DNA of 64,000 bases from the NCBI GenBank assembly GCA_035079385.1, contig JAVHKY010000029.1, forward strand, positions 1,860,001 through 1,924,000, read 5' to 3'. Source of the stretch: Aspidiotus rigidus. Its lineage: Eukaryota > Arthropoda > Insecta > Hemiptera > Diaspididae. The notes below the pieces were generated by a model that was not told the origin of the DNA, did not search any database, and was given only the letters and a program-made list of their open reading frames with translations. The position numbers and the translations under genes were made by a program. Below, piece after piece: positions 32,741 to 45,999 of the stretch (within the stretch, counting starts at the first letter, position 1; each line of letters begins with the position of its first letter).

Positions 32741-35389
32741 AGTGCAGGCAAATGAGAAAAAAAAAAAAACATTTTGCTGGCGCAAACGTTTTTTTGCTGA
32801 AAATGGTTCAGGATGTGGTCCTGAACAACATACTAAAAATCCCGCGTTTTCCCCTCGGAGCTTCTCTTTTTATGGGGGTTCGAACCCCCCCCCCACCCCA
32901 CCCCCCTCAAAAAAAAAAAAATTAGTTTTTCGCGTATTCGCGCGAAATTGGAATTTTATTAAAAAATGTTTCAAACAAAAGTTGTTTCTCGTTAAATTTC
33001 CTACCACATAACGTATTCATTGTTCAGCCGAGGTCAATTAGTGCCTCGGCAAAGCCTGCAAAGGCCGTTCAAAAGAGGACCAAAATCAGTTTTTCCATAT
33101 ATTTCCCAAAATTGAATTTTTATGAAAAACTGTTTTTGTTCCTCGTTGAATTTCCTATCAAATGAGCTATTCAGCTTTCAGAATAGAGTAATTAGTCTAT
33201 GAAAAAAGTGTATTAGGTACATTTTTCCTGTAGGTTCCTCAACTGAATCTTACTCCATGAGGCTAGTATATTTCCTGTAGTAGCCTATATACACATAATT
33301 TTATAACATAGGGAGGTTTCTCGCACCTCACTTGAGCTCCTCCATCTATCCTATACCCTGCCTACCAGTTTTCTACGCTTTCTAATAGAAGCAGTGTAGC
33401 TTAGCCTACCGACTTACAGTAGTCTCATTATTTGAGATGGAGGGACTTGATTCGTTCTTGTCATACTCTTCGTCTATGATTACTGAGGAATCGTCATCAG
33501 TACTGGACTCATGGTGGGCTTCCTCGTCCTAACTTAATACATCCTACAAGTTGTTGTCAGTAGATATATAATGTATGTTCTAGCGCACTAGCTGATTTCT
33601 GTAGCGCAAAGCCCATTTTCCCCATTTTTCAACTTCACCAAAAATTGTAGAAATCTTCTAATTTTTCATACCAAATATTTGACTGTTTTCAAAGTAAATA
33701 TGAATCATTTCACTGTATTTTTCTTCTTCACAGGTTCAAAAATTTCAGGACTTTTGTATCATTTCCCTCATATGTAAACCAATTTATAAAGTTTCACAAT
33801 TAAGCTACACACATATCAACTTCAACGCATGGGGTATTTTTTCTCATTTCCAAGAAAAACATGATTGGTTTTTGGGTTGATCCTAGAACATATTTTCATT
33901 TTCTACATTCATCGACTTTTTTCTCTCAATTCCAAGACAAATTCATGAAGTATGGACAAAAAAACACATTTTTTTCATCTGCGCTCAATAAGTTATTTTC
34001 TATATTCATTGACTTCTGGCGCACTTGATAATTTCTCTCGCGCAAGGGGTATTTTTTCTCAATATTGATAGATCCACTTTCTGATAAAATTCAACATTTA
34101 CCTGATTCTAAAAGGATAAAATATACTAAATTTATGATAAATATCATTGCTCATTTGAGTACTTTATCTAGAATGGTTGAAAATAAAATAAAAAATTTAG
34201 ATATTCCCCATAATGATTTCAAATCTGATGTTGAAATAAATTATGTGCATAATTAATATTTATTTATCCCTCATAATTTTTTCCACTCAAAGGTCAATGG
34301 TACGCTTATTGAATCTTTAGACAGCTTGTAGCTCATAAATAGAAACTTCATAACTGTCCTAGAAATCCAGAAATGTCTTAGAAATTTAGAACTGTCTTAG
34401 AAATCCAGAAATGAGAAATCTAGAAATGAGAAATCCAGAAATGTCTTAGAAATTCAGAACTGTCTTAGAAATCCAGAACTGTCCTAGAAATCCAGAAATA
34501 TCTTAGAAATCCAGAACTGTCCTAGAATATACATTACCCCTCTACTGTCGTCTATGAAGTCTACTACCTCTAATACTCCACTAGCATTGAGGCAGTGCCA
34601 TGTGAGTTATGAGTATGAGAAAAATATTCATTTAATTTCCATCTTTTCAATATTTCTATCACTGGTAAAAAAATAGTCCTCACTATCTGTAATATTGCAA
34701 GACTTCCATAAATCAGCAACAAAACTATCTGAACATGAGAAAAATATGACACATCCTTATTATTTTCAACATCGAAAGCATTTTTTTTTCGAAACTATTT
34801 GCTCTATCCTGAAAGCTAAATAACTTATTTGATAGGAAATTCAACGAGGAAAAACTTTTATTTGAAACATTTTTTTGTAAAATTTCAATTATGGGAAATA
34901 TATGGAAAAACTGATTTTAATTAGACAAGATATAAGCCAAAAACTAAATCTTGGGGGTTTTAAACCCCTATAAAAAAAGAACTTCCTGACGGTTGAATAA
35001 ATCATTTTCTAGCAAATTTAACGAGGAATAACTTTTGATTGAAACATTTTGTAATCAATTTTCAATCTTGTGAGATACTATATTATGGAAAAACTGATTT
35101 TGGTCCTCTTCTGAACGGCCTTTGCGAAGGCCCTATTGGTATAGGTTGAAAGTTGAATACGTTATTTGGTATGAAATTTAACGAGGAACAACTTTTGTTT
35201 GAAACATTTTTTAATAAAATTCCAATTTCGTACCATATAGACGAAAAACTAATTTTTGGGGGGTTCGAACCCCTCGCGGGATTTTTAGTATGTTTTTCAG
35301 GACCACATCCTGAACCATTTTTAGCAAAGAAACGTTTGCTCCAACAAAATGTTTTTTCTCCACCCATATTGCGCTAATTTGCCTACACT
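32741..35389. mobile_element. 2.65-kb element with long inverted arms
   Basis: Left end AGTGCAGGCAAATGAG mirrors right end GCTAATTTGCCTACACT. Inward the arms continue to pair: AAATGGTTCAGGATGTGGTC pairs with its complement near 35300-35325, and the AGAGGACCAAAATCAG block at 33075 pairs with 35095-35115, as does the TTGAATTTCCTATCAAATGA block near 33145 with 34830. The right arm is longer through an internal duplication (34880-35100). No transposase is recognised; a 63-residue open frame at 34065-34256 is unexplained. Superfamily unknown. Confidence 0.7.
34340..34528 (+). repeat. Tandem repeat, about 20-bp unit
   Basis: About nine diverged copies of CTTAGAAATCCAGAACTGTC, some with GAAATGAG in place of GAACTGTC, lie in the centre of the long-armed element. 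Confidence 0.8.
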
Positions 35390-37634
35390 AAAAATTTAAA
35401 AAATCCTTTTAATCGGATTACTAAAAAATAATAGTGATAATCATTCGGTATGTTTGTGTGTGAAAAGGAAAAGTTCATTCCTCGTTTTAATCATAATATT
35501 ATTAGGTGTTTTTTTAATACTTAATAAAACTTCATTACTCACAATTTCGATCAACTTTTTTTTTCTTCGTGTTTCGGTGTCGCTTTTTCCAAACCAAAAT
35601 AAATAGCATTCATCTCTAAGATGATGATTAGTATGTAAGGTGTGTGAAGTGCAGCAAAAACTTATTTCGTTTTCTTTCAAAATGTTCATCTCAACCCTGC
35701 ATGTTGTCTTTCCATTTTCCGTCTTCATATCGTCTTTTACTCTTAATGAGATAAAATATTTTAATAATAATAATAATAATAATAATATCGTATTTTGTAT
35801 TCCGTCGAGGTTGTCATTTCGCGAAGTTTTTCGACGCGTTATTATTCGAGAAAGCGCGTTGAAAACATGGAACATTGTTTGCTGAAGGAGGAGAAAGAAA
35901 TTAGGATAAGAAGATATCTCGATATACATTCCTTGGATGGTTGAAGGAATCGGGGAAAAAAACTCGTTAATGTGTATTCGGTCATTGTTCTTTCACTACA
36001 TACTTATTTTTTTAAAATTATCTACCGGTTACTGACCTGAAATCGAAAAAATTATAATGCAACTGAAGCATTTGAACAAATGGCAAACGAGGAAATTTAC
36101 GAAAGATGATTCCACATCAGGAACTTCCCTAAAAAAATTGACTAGGTATTCAATCTTCCTCGTTAACGATACAAAGAGAGATGGAAAAAGTACATGCGTA
36201 CGCCCGTCTCCTCGTTTTCTTTTTAGACCTCTATATACCGGTATGTGTAAAATTTTTTACTTTTATTACATATCCACGATGCGTGCGTTAAGTGTAATTA
36301 ATTTCAAACTTTTTTAGTTACCACTTTTTTTCCTCCAATTTCTCTCTGCATTTAGAATCGATGTAATAAATGTTGTGTTGAATTTCAAACAAAGCGTATT
36401 TCTAAGCAGAATTTTGGGAAGTCGGAGATGGTAGCCATGTTTGGAAATTGAATCTTGAACTTAACTCAACTTCGAAACTCAATAAACTATTACTCTCAAT
36501 CCAGTTTCTTCTTTTAATATTTCAGCGTTGTCGTAATGGCCGGGTGTGAAATTCGAAGGAACAGAAAATGATACTTGCGTACATTTGTTTTCAAAGTTTC
36601 AATTCCAAATATGCTATTTAATGTTTTCAGTAAACTCGGGTTAGTTTATAATATTATATTATAATATCTTAAATGGTTTGTTTCTATTTCCATTCTATAT
36701 TTATTTTACTGAATACAAATTTCTGCCATTTTTCGAAACGTTTTCTTTTTTTTTCATCTGTTGCGAGCGTTTCGTGGTCTGGATGTTAGTCGTTACCTTC
36801 ACTATTCATCAGAATACCCCAGTATATAATTGTGCAAAAATAATGTAGTTGTAATTAAGTTTAGAGTTATAGGTTTCTCCAAATCTCAATGTCACAAACT
36901 TAAGAAGGAATTCGCGAGGGTAAATTTAGAAAAAACTTGAAAAGTGTAAATCAGTTCATTTTATCATTATCACTGGTAAAATCGCCATTTTCATAAAAGA
37001 TGATTGTCGTTTATTTCTTCACTTATTTGTTTGATCGAACGAAACACCGCTCTTGATTCCGAAACTTTCAGACCTTCGATTACTCCTGTATGATACATTA
37101 AAAATTATAACTCTCCTTCCACCATCGCCCCTTTCTCTGTTGATCTCGTATTTCAAAATTTCTCATAGTCCGCCCAAATAATTCATTTCCGTCTGTTTTT
37201 TGAAGCAACTCATTGATTCAATACGACATTCCTCATCTGCTTTTCAGTCGAGATTATCTTTTTCTCTTCCATTAATATAGTAGGTGACTTCGAGTTCTTC
37301 AATACTCACCCTCCGATCGTGAGTTTTTATACCCACTTCCTTAATTAATTCCACCCGCACGAGGATTCAAAGCTCAAAATCGTTTAAGTCCTTCGTAGAG
37401 ATTCAACAAAAAAATTTAGGATTTTGGGTAAGGGTTTCATTACGCCCCCTACATAGGTTATGATATTCCCCCGCAAGAAAAAAAAACGAATTGATTGGAA
37501 AAAATCCGTATACTCATTTTAACATGAAAAATCATACGAAAAAAGTTCTTATCTAATCGGAAATCCATTCTCAAGATTGGAGCTCTTCATCATCATCCAC
37601 TCGTGAACTTCATCAGCGTTCAAGAAGCGTCTTA

Positions 37635-37808
37635 CAGGCGCGGATCCAGACGACCACTTTGGGAGGGGAAACAATCCAAAAAAAGTTTAAAGGACCTTTT
37701 TTTTTTTTTTTTTTTACATTTTCTTCGATACTACGGATTTTTTGTTGTTTTTTCGATTTTTTGGGGGATTTTTTTTTTTTTTTTGGGGGGGGGGGGGATC
37801 CGCGCCTG
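37635..37808. mobile_element. 174-bp hAT-like MITE with target duplication
   Basis: Perfect terminal inverted repeat CAGGCGCGGATCC / GGATCCGCGCCTG encloses poly-T and poly-G tracts. It is flanked directly on both sides by GTCTTA (37629-37634 and 37809-37814). CAGG..GGATCC ends are common for hAT-type short elements; hAT duplications are 8 bp, so the outer two bases may have diverged. Confidence 0.8.
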
Positions 37809-37874
37809 GTCTTAGAGGTGGTTGATACAAGTGATCCTTAAATGTGACACCATTTTTCGAACCAAATGTAAAAT

Positions 37875-39336
37875 TTACGAAAACCATTCACATAATTTTT
37901 TTCGTATGCGATCGATTCGCGCTTCGCTTTCGTCTTCGTGTTTTTGTAGGCTTTTCAACCATTTACATGCTTCCCTCTGCAACATATGCCATTGTAGAGC
38001 ATCCAATTTTTTTGAAACACATTTATCTCGAGTCGTCTCTTTACGTCTACGTCTCGCTTCTTTACGAAAGAATGATTTGAAATCTCGAATATTTTTTATC
38101 TTCGACGTCACGCGGAATACTTTCGATTTCTTCTTTTGATCAGGTTTTACGTCTTTTGCTGAGAAAAAAAAAAAATAATTTAATAAAAATTTATTATTTT
38201 GATCGTGATTCTTACACTCTAGGAGTATGCAATATACGACTTACTAGAACCTGGACGTGAACTACTTTCATCAGGTAATACTGTACCCTCTACACGGCTG
38301 GAAAAAAATTTCTCAAAGTTATTCCAAAAACACATTAATATTTCTTCAGAAGAGAAGATACAAGAATTCAGCTTCCAGGTTGAGATAATAAAGAGATGTG
38401 TCCTTACCTCCGTTCAATCCATTCTTTTAGATTCGTAGGAAACTCATATTTCGAGCTCAACCAATACTCGTTCGTTTTACTGTTTTTTAATTCATCCAAA
38501 ACAGAAATAATCTTCTCGTAAGACATTAATGAAGTTTTAAATAAGAATTTCGACAGTGACCTAAGCAAAGAATATGAACATCAAAAAAGTAACAATTCAT
38601 GTGATGAGTAAACGAAATGTTGAGGAAGAACTACATACCAAATTCGACTTATCATACTGAGCGCCATGGTAATTTCAATCCAATTATGTCCAGTTCTCAG
38701 TCGTTGATGTAGTTTAGAGGCTGAGTACGTGCAATACTCCATGAGAACTTGTAATAATAATGAATTTGATTGCAATTTTATAAGCATCCATTGCCCCATT
38801 TGTTTCGATGGAACGAATGTTTCTACCAGATTCGATTTGAGAACAATAACAGCCGACTTCAAATCAACCAAATGAATCCGTTCGACTACCTTTTTTATCT
38901 GCTCAAGAAACAAGAATTGTATTGCGCGAAAAGTGAAAAAACGAGCCAGCAGTTTCTATCAATGAATTGGAACATGTAGTTACTTTTTGGATTGTTCGAA
39001 AACCTTTGTCACTTCTATACTTATTTTTGCGATCTTCCATAAAACGCGATAGGGTAACCATTTCCATAAAGAGTGAATCGCGATACTTATTTGCCGACAA
39101 TTCGCCGGCAATAGCTTTTCGAATAGCATCCCCTGAAAATTTAAAGAGAAAGCAAACGATAGAGAATGAAATTAGGCAACTGTAGCGCTAAATTACTCAG
39201 ATAAATTACAAGTTTGTTGAGTTGCTTCGTAGAATTCTAACTTGGGAGGCAATAAATTCATGGAATTCCACAAATATTGATGATCTACGATTTGCAAATC
39301 TTCCGTTCCCATCGTGTAAAGTTTTCCATTTGACAT
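37875..39336 (-). CDS. Nucleolus and neural progenitor protein (NEPRO-like)
   Basis: Animal NEPRO is a nucleolar protein needed for early development; its molecular role is poorly defined. Six exons on the minus strand join in phase: 39336-39210, 39132-38984, 38898-38639, 38560-38408, 38297-38245 and 38158-37875 (TAA), giving about 341 residues. Evidence is the conserved N-terminal pattern: LWNSMNLLPPKLEFYEA, then KNKYRSDKGFRTIQKIKK and ERIHLVDLKSAV, GHNWIEITMALSMISRIW and SKYEFPTNLKEWIE. The C-terminus is very basic (KEARRRRKETTRDK), as expected for a nucleolar protein. Introns are 77-110 bp. The ATG at 39336 is the first in frame; the frame is open a little further upstream, so an extra 5' exon is possible. 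The gene lies tail-to-head behind Skp2 on the same strand. Confidence 0.8.
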
Positions 39337-40908
39337 TTCCGTAAAATGATCATTTTCGCGCTTATCAGCATTATCAGTCACCACACTCTTACAAAATTCT
39401 AAGATTGGTAGCACTGCTTTCCGCTAGAATGGGTTGCAGGCTTGTAGTCCTGAAATCTGAAAAATAACAGGGAAAGAATTCGAACCGAGCATCCGCTTGG
39501 ATCGCTAACAACGTGCGTGATTCGTTCGACTCTTCGACGGTTGTGCCTGTATGTTTATGGGATGCCAAGAAACCAAATCTGCTTGGTTCAAAATATGTTA
39601 TTTCAATTTTTTCATTTTTCTCCCATATACGACCATAGTTTTGATACCTCTTATGATTTCTTCCCGCTTTGCCTACAAAGTGAGATTGACGTGTATCCAA
39701 AACAACGATTTGGAGAATGATGTATATTGCTTTCAAATAGAACGAAAAATTGTAGTTCAAAAAATCATTATTAACGGCCGAAAGCAACGGTTAGTCAGAA
39801 ACTGTGTTCAAGTTCTCCAAAGTTGTATAACTTTAGCGTTAGCTGTCACACTGACTTACTGTCAGGCAAAAGTTATTATTATCCCCACTTCCTTTTGAGT
39901 TAGCCCCTTTTAGTTCTTGCCTGACGAGTAACGATTTATCTCACAAAGATCTTGACATTTTGTGATTCTTTTGACGGATAGTAGGGATTTTTGAATGATC
40001 AAATCAGGTTTTTGACAATGTGTACCGTAAATATAATGAATCTAGAATCTGGAGGGAAAAATTTTTCGGAAACTCATTCTATCCTGTAACTGTTGTTTGC
40101 TTTCAATTTCTGAAAATTGTCTATCATTCTTCAAACGCTGGCGAGAAAAATAGAAAAAACTCAATTTGTGACCACAATAAAATTTACCAATTCTAAATAA
40201 AAGTAAAAAGTATCAATCGTCACCTTTCCATCTCCTTTAATTGGAAATCGCAAAAGAACAATAGAAGAGGAACCCAATTTTTTGAAATTTTATCCGAGTT
40301 CCATCAATTTAATATAGAACAACTTACAATCATAATTGACATTTGCCATGAGAAACAAATAGTTTATTTTTATGCAGAAAGGTTGAAAAGAAAATATCTT
40401 CTGAAAGAATGAAATGTTATTACTAGAATTAATTAAATTACATCGTCACAAACAAATACCGTAAATAAAAAAGGCACCATAGGAGGTGCAAAAAAGACAG
40501 AACACATAGAAGAAATTATTTTGAAATAAATAATACCTGTAACTACGAATATCTCACAAAGAACTCTTACAATACTAACCCGAATGAAGGAAGAAAAAAA
40601 AAATTGTAGGTACCACCTACAAATGAAAACTGTAGGTACCATCATTCAATAATTTAAACCTGACGTTATTTTTTTCACAATGAAATAAAATGTATCTCAC
40701 AAATTATTCCATAAATTCAAAAAATCAACTACTGCGAAGTGAATTTGATGATTAAAATCTCATTCTTTTTTTCCCTTTCCTATCTGATGATTAATGGAAA
40801 TTCACTGCCCGCAACTTTTTCACATTGGGTTACCTTTACCACACCGAAAGGCTTGATATTGCGACTAGAAAGAGATATCAAAACTACAATAACGCTAGAC
40901 GATGGTCA
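39337..40908. other. Gap between NEPRO-like and Skp2 genes
   Basis: AT-rich. It should contain the NEPRO promoter and the Skp2 3' UTR. A 132-residue minus-strand open frame (39389-39787) overlaps the NEPRO start but joins no recognised domain. Near 40610-40640 the word TGTAGGTACC repeats, partly palindromic. No other gene seen. Confidence 0.6.
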
Positions 40909-42990
40909 CTAATTTCTAGTTGGCATACACCAGATACTAGTTCGTCGGTCGCCGACGGTAGGGCGGGCGATGTACGAAAATTTCATCTGATTGATATTTA
41001 TCCTGTACGATTTTCTCAATTGCTCTATTTGCGTCGCCGAAAACAAACCAAAAATGTTCAAATGTGTGAGAGAAGACAGCGCGAATAATTTCCTGCAAAA
41101 GGATACAATATTTTCATGAGCATCACACGATGAAATTGACCTCAAAATTACAAAATTAACTTTAACTTACGAATAATGCACCGGATAAATATTATAACAA
41201 CGACTCATTGATAGAACCTGCAAACTCTTCAAATTTTCGCAAATGATACCCACGCTCACTTCCGTTATACCGGTATCATCGCTCAAATCCAACTCTTTTA
41301 ATTCATTGCAACGAGTTAGCAAACTGTGGACATCTAAATATAAATCAAACATGATTAAATCTAAACAAAGGATGAGAATTAAACGGAAAAAAGAGAATTT
41401 ACGTGAGTCAGTTATTGCTTTAGCGCAACCGCTAATATTCAGTTTCAAAATACTTCCGGGTAAAAAATAACATACGGATTTTATTGCAGCTGTATCTAAA
41501 GATGTCCACGCAATATTTAATTCGACAAGACTGAAAAATTTCAAATCCATTTTGAGAAATATCTTTCATTTGTCGCATGAATCTCTTCGTCAACTTACTT
41601 TCTACAACTTTTTAATATTGCTGTCAAACCACCATCGTTCAATCCAACACATTGCGACAAATTTAGAACCACAAGTTTAACGTTTTTAGCAATTTCCTTA
41701 CAAACATTTTCGTTGATTTCGCAATTTTCCAAACTCAATTTCACTAACGAATGACATGTTTTCAGCAGAAGCTCGAGATCTTCAATGAAATAATTAAAAT
41801 TAGTTCCGAATAAAGTAGGAAAGAGCGAAATTTAAAATTCACACTCAACGTACCACGAGAAGTGATTATAGCCATACTCAGGTCTAAGTACTCGACTTTG
41901 CTACTAAAATAAGCCATCGATTTGCTTGCTAAGGAATCTGTGAATATGGGCGCAACAATCTGCAAGCAATAAATTATTTATAAACTGTATTCCAGGATGA
42001 GGTACACTTATGCCACTATTTAGAAAGCATCTTACTTCAGTTTGCGACATACGCAAAACTAGCGGGTTTCTGCATAAAACATGCGCCATTAAGCCGGGTA
42101 ACATTTTACGTTGCGATAAATCAATTCGCACCCATAAATCATTATCGAGCGCTATATCCTTCCACCGTCGACAAACAGAAGCGCAATCGACTAATGTTGG
42201 CTTCGAACAATTTTTAAATATCATAAGAATGATTTCGTCCGGTAACACAGTAAAGTAATCTGTAATAAAATATCAACGACTGAAGAAAGATCGTAGAATT
42301 CAGAATCATCGCCGCTCCGAATTATTCAAACCTTTATTAGGTAGACTTTCTGAGCTAGTTCTGGGTTGACGACGAGCGTCGGTACCATTATATTGAGGAG
42401 GTGGCGTTAGTGGTAGGGCCAAAGGCGCATCAGATGATTCAGGAGTTAGAGTTTTCCTCGACTTTTTAGATGACATTTCGGCTGATGAAACTCCACTATT
42501 CAAGCTCATTCTTTTCTTCGAAAGTTTCTATGGAAAAATGTAACAACAAATACGATAAGCAAAACACCGAGGAATTTGGAACTGAACGAATCATCATGTT
42601 TCGTTATTCTCATCAGATCTCCAGACTTGAGCGAATCAAGAAATGATTTATGAACTACATACCTGCGAATTGGCCTTCGAGTTTGTGTCGTCGCTTGGGG
42701 TAATAATATTCTTTGAATTGGGATTCGAAGTGTTGCAGTCCAAGTTCTCTTGATCATTTTCATCTCCCTCGATCGAATTCTCAGTTTCGCTGTCGCATTC
42801 GCTGTACTCGTCCTCCGCCGATGAGTTTCGAAAGCTCAAACTACAAATCGCATGCACAAAGTTTGGTATTCAAATACATTACATGTCTTAAAAACACTTG
42901 GCAATCCTTATTAAACCTTGCCTGGGATCTTTTACGCGTTACTTACGATTCTTTCGTCGACAAATACGACCGATCGAGCCTCATTCGCAT
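40909..42990 (-). CDS. Skp2: S-phase kinase-associated protein 2 (F-box/LRR)
   Basis: Skp2 is the substrate receptor of an SCF ubiquitin ligase; the F-box binds Skp1 and the leucine-rich repeats bind targets such as CDK inhibitors in the nucleus. Nine exons join in phase: 42990-42947, 42840-42663, 42527-42332, 42259-42036, 41959-41854, 41779-41599, 41530-41403, 41333-41171 and 41092-40909 (TAG), about 467 residues. Residues 1-140 are an acidic, Ser/Asn-rich tail. The F-box (about 144-186) reads VLPDEIILMIFKNCSKPTLV...CRRWKDIALDNDLW. LRRs follow (about 215-440) with VEYLDLS, LVKLSLENCEI, VVLNLSQCVGLND, LKLNISGCAKAIT and LKELDLSDDTGITE. The C-terminal FSYIARPTVGDRR matches the Skp2-specific tail that passes back over the repeats, which separates Skp2 from other F-box/LRR proteins. 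Confidence 0.92.
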
Positions 42991-43851
42991 GATAAATTTG
43001 ATTTTCAATGGTAATGATCAAATATTCAATGGCAATATCCAAACTGCTTTCGTCAAAAAATGATATCGGTAATATAATATTTGATCCTTAGGTCAGATCT
43101 TTCAGTAGGATAAAAATTTGTCCGGCAAATTTTCCCTCGCAAAATATTGATTGCGCTGCGACGGTTCTTGCTGGGTTGGGTTCTCACACACAAGGGATTC
43201 TGCCCGAAAACAGCTGACATAATTTTTTAGTGTTGCCAGATTATAAAGCAATGAAATTAGGTTCGGAGCTGGTAACCCGGATAATGACCATGCAACAATT
43301 TCTACTCCACGGACAATATTATCATACTATTGGATGTATTTTGTGTATTTTGAATTTATAAAATTTATTGATTCACTAAGCGACCAAAAGCAGGAGTCAA
43401 AAACTCATCCAAATTTTTTATACGATAGTGGCATCATTAATATTTTCGATTTACATTGCTGGCTGCGCTGGTTCTATGCGCGCTGTAGGAAATTTCATTC
43501 CAGCAAGCCAAATTTAGAAAATAAAAAAGAAAGAATAAAATTGTGCATTGAGTTGAGTTGACAGGATTCCTTCTATTCACGTCGAAACCACAATTTAATT
43601 CGACGTCTGACGTTAGAAGTATTTTAGCACTCTTGTCCAGTCATTTTCTTATCCGAACTAAGAACAGGAGGATTTCGAAGTTCATTTCTATAATCATCGC
43701 ATTCAACACTAAACGTAAGTTCGTCCAAAGTTAGAGGTATTCAAAGCTGCCGAACAAATGTATTTGCAAAGTAATTGATATTCTCCGGTAAAACGTCCAG
43801 GTAATACACTTCAATTTTTCTTATTTCAGATCATTTTTCTGCTTCGGCAAG
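42991..43851. promoter_or_regulatory. Divergent promoter region between Skp2 and eIF3g
   Basis: The start codons are 861 bp apart on opposite strands, so both promoters lie here. A 5' UTR intron of eIF3g is likely: CTAAAC|GTAAGT at 43714/43715 to ATTTCAG at 43829. A 75-residue open frame (43334-43561) is not supported as a gene. No TATA box or other core motif was placed with confidence. Confidence 0.5.
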
Positions 43852-44869
43852 ATGCCTTCTATAGAACCTATATCAAGTTGGGCCGATGAAACCGAGGCAG
43901 AAATCGAAGGAAAACGACACGTTCCACCCTCAACAGAAGTGATTCATAATGATATGAAAATCATTACCGACTACCGATATAACGATAACGATAAATTGGA
44001 AAAAGTCGTTCGTACCTACAAAATAGAAAAACGAGTATTTTCCAAAAATGTAGCCGTTAGGAAATCGTGGAAAAAGTTTGGCGATGCTGCGAACGATAAG
44101 TCGGGAGTGAATCCAGATAATACTTACGTTGGCGAAGAGGTAAAATTTCTCTAATCGTAGAAATACCTAGTTTAACAAATCGAGGGAATAATTTCATTTA
44201 TTTTTCTATCTGAGCTCTATGTTTATTCTGTGGAATTAAAAGTGTACGAGGCCCAATTATATATGAAAGCTTAACTCGATCCAATCATATTCTATTCTAA
44301 TTATGTGTAATTATTTGCAGGTTCAGATGCAGTTTATCACATGTAAAGAAGACGCCGACAAACCTGAGGATAATCCGCTCGAAAAACTGAAAGAACAAAA
44401 AGGATTAGTTAAATGTCGAACGTGTAACGGTGATCACTGGACATTAAGCTGTCCGTACAAAGACTCAGCAATTAAATTGAAACCGGAAGAGAAATCATTA
44501 CCCGTCAGTGGGGGTAGTGCAGCTGATGGTGGAAACAAGGCTTCCAAATACGTTCCACCTTCTTTGCGGGAAGGAGCGAACGCCAGACGAGGAGATTCAA
44601 TGAATAGCCAACGACACGATGCTTCCGCCATCAGAATTAGCAATTTATCACCGAACACGTCGGACCACGATTTAGAAGAATTAGTGAAACCGTTCGGTGC
44701 AATCGGTAAGATTTATTTGGCCAAAGAGAAGAATTCCGGTCAGTGTCGAGGTTTTGCATACATCCATTTCAAGAATAAAGCAGACGCGCACACTGCAATC
44801 GCTAAACTCAATGGTTACGGTTATGATCACTTGATTTTAAAAGCCGATTGGTCCAAGTCCACGAATTAG
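43852..44869 (+). CDS. eIF3g: Eukaryotic translation initiation factor 3 subunit G
   Basis: A core RNA-binding subunit of eIF3, acting in scanning and reinitiation on the 40S ribosome in the cytoplasm. Two coding exons, 43852-44139 and 44321-44869 (TAG), join in phase 0 to give 278 residues, a little shorter than the human subunit. The N-terminus SSWADE and the segment KKVVRTYK-like EKVVRTYKIEKR are family hallmarks. A zinc knuckle CRTCNGDHWTLSC (C-x2-C-x3-H-x4-C) lies near residues 128-140, followed by SKYVPPSLREGA. A C-terminal RRM spans about 198-275 with RNP2 IRISNL and RNP1 RGFAYIHF. The ATG at 43852 follows a spliced 5' leader and gives the expected start. It is single-copy in the window and divergent from Skp2. 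Confidence 0.95.
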
Positions 44870-45999
44870 AATGGTTTTATTGGGAAATTCTCTGTCATCT
44901 CTGGTCAATCATCGGATCAAAGATGATATAAATGTTTAGTTCTGATTTTCCATCTGTTGTATAAATATTTATTACATGAAATGTTGATGTACTCGCATAG
45001 TGATTTCGCTGAATTTACTTTATTCCCAGTTTATTAAAGTCGTCTGTTGACACTTGTTTTACATTTTGGTGATCCTCGTAATCGGTACCTGCTATCTATA
45101 TCTTATTCGAAATAATTTTTTTTGTAGTATCATCCTCTATGAAGTTTTAACAGGTAGAATATTTTAGAGATCTATCAGCGATGAAATTATTTCTAGAAAT
45201 GTTCTTATCGTACTTGAAAGAAAATGAGACAGTTTCGTAGACTTGCATCCGGAGACATCTAAGCAGACAATTTTCGATTATCCTAGAGGTCACTAATCTT
45301 CAATTAAAAATTTGGTTTTCACTTCACCTTTTGTTGAGACAACTGATGAACAAATGGTTAGACAATCTATCGAATCGATACGTTGTTCTAATTTATGGTT
45401 ATTCGCTTTCGTTTACGCTCCGATGATAGTTGTTTAACCGAAAACGTTTAGCGGCTGTTTCTCTTGTGGTTCAATATAATTTGCTACACCTTCGGGTGTA
45501 CACTCTTCTTGTAATAGTTGGACAATCTTTTCGTTGGAGTGTTCTTTGGTTCGTTTCAAAGACGATATCTCCAAAGGTGAGAGATGGTTAACTGAGGGAA
45601 TGCCGTACCATTTACTTCTTATTACGATTTTTGTACTAACAAAATTAGCCCATGACTGAACCCGCGAACGTGAATAGATGGAATCAACTTCCTAGTTTTT
45701 TCATCTCTTCATTAGGACTTGAAGAAGACTGACCAAAGGTTTTGTTCTTAGTCATCGTATATTCCTCATTAAAACGTTCTCACATTTTTCATTCTCTGTA
45801 TACGTAATTATGTGCTTGTAATTTCGAGGAATACCTTCCCCTTTAATGGCTAGAAATAAAATATACGAAGTTGAATAACTCTCGAGCTCCCTGCGATTCT
45901 TCATCCATCCTCTAAATTTTACGCAATCATATTATAGAAAATGATGAGACGAAATTAAAAAAATGTAAAAAGTCAGAACTTTAATGACATACAATTGAA
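44870..45999. other. Convergent 3' region between eIF3g and the receptor gene
   Basis: The eIF3g gene and the minus-strand receptor gene converge here. AT-rich, probably the two 3' UTRs; an ATTAAA lies near 45034 on the + strand. No other gene or clear repeat seen. Confidence 0.6.

Larger units (their letters stand above)
31800..37874. other. Intergenic: phosphatase 3' UTR, then repeats
   Basis: The 3' UTR probably covers about 31800-32340. The rest holds the long-armed element (32741-35389), a TAA microsatellite at about 35763-35790, AT-rich sequence with no supported gene (35400-37630) and a MITE (37635-37808). Open frames at 35441-35929 and 36057-36317 have no splice context or family resemblance. 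Confidence 0.6.

Noticed and set aside
32870..35280. GGGTTCGAACCCC words resembling a tRNA T-arm
   Set aside because: They occur in both arms of the long-armed element, without an acceptor stem or anticodon arm around them.
35441..35929. 162-residue minus-strand open frame crossing a TAA microsatellite
   Set aside because: Contains a poly-Leu run made by the microsatellite and no domain.
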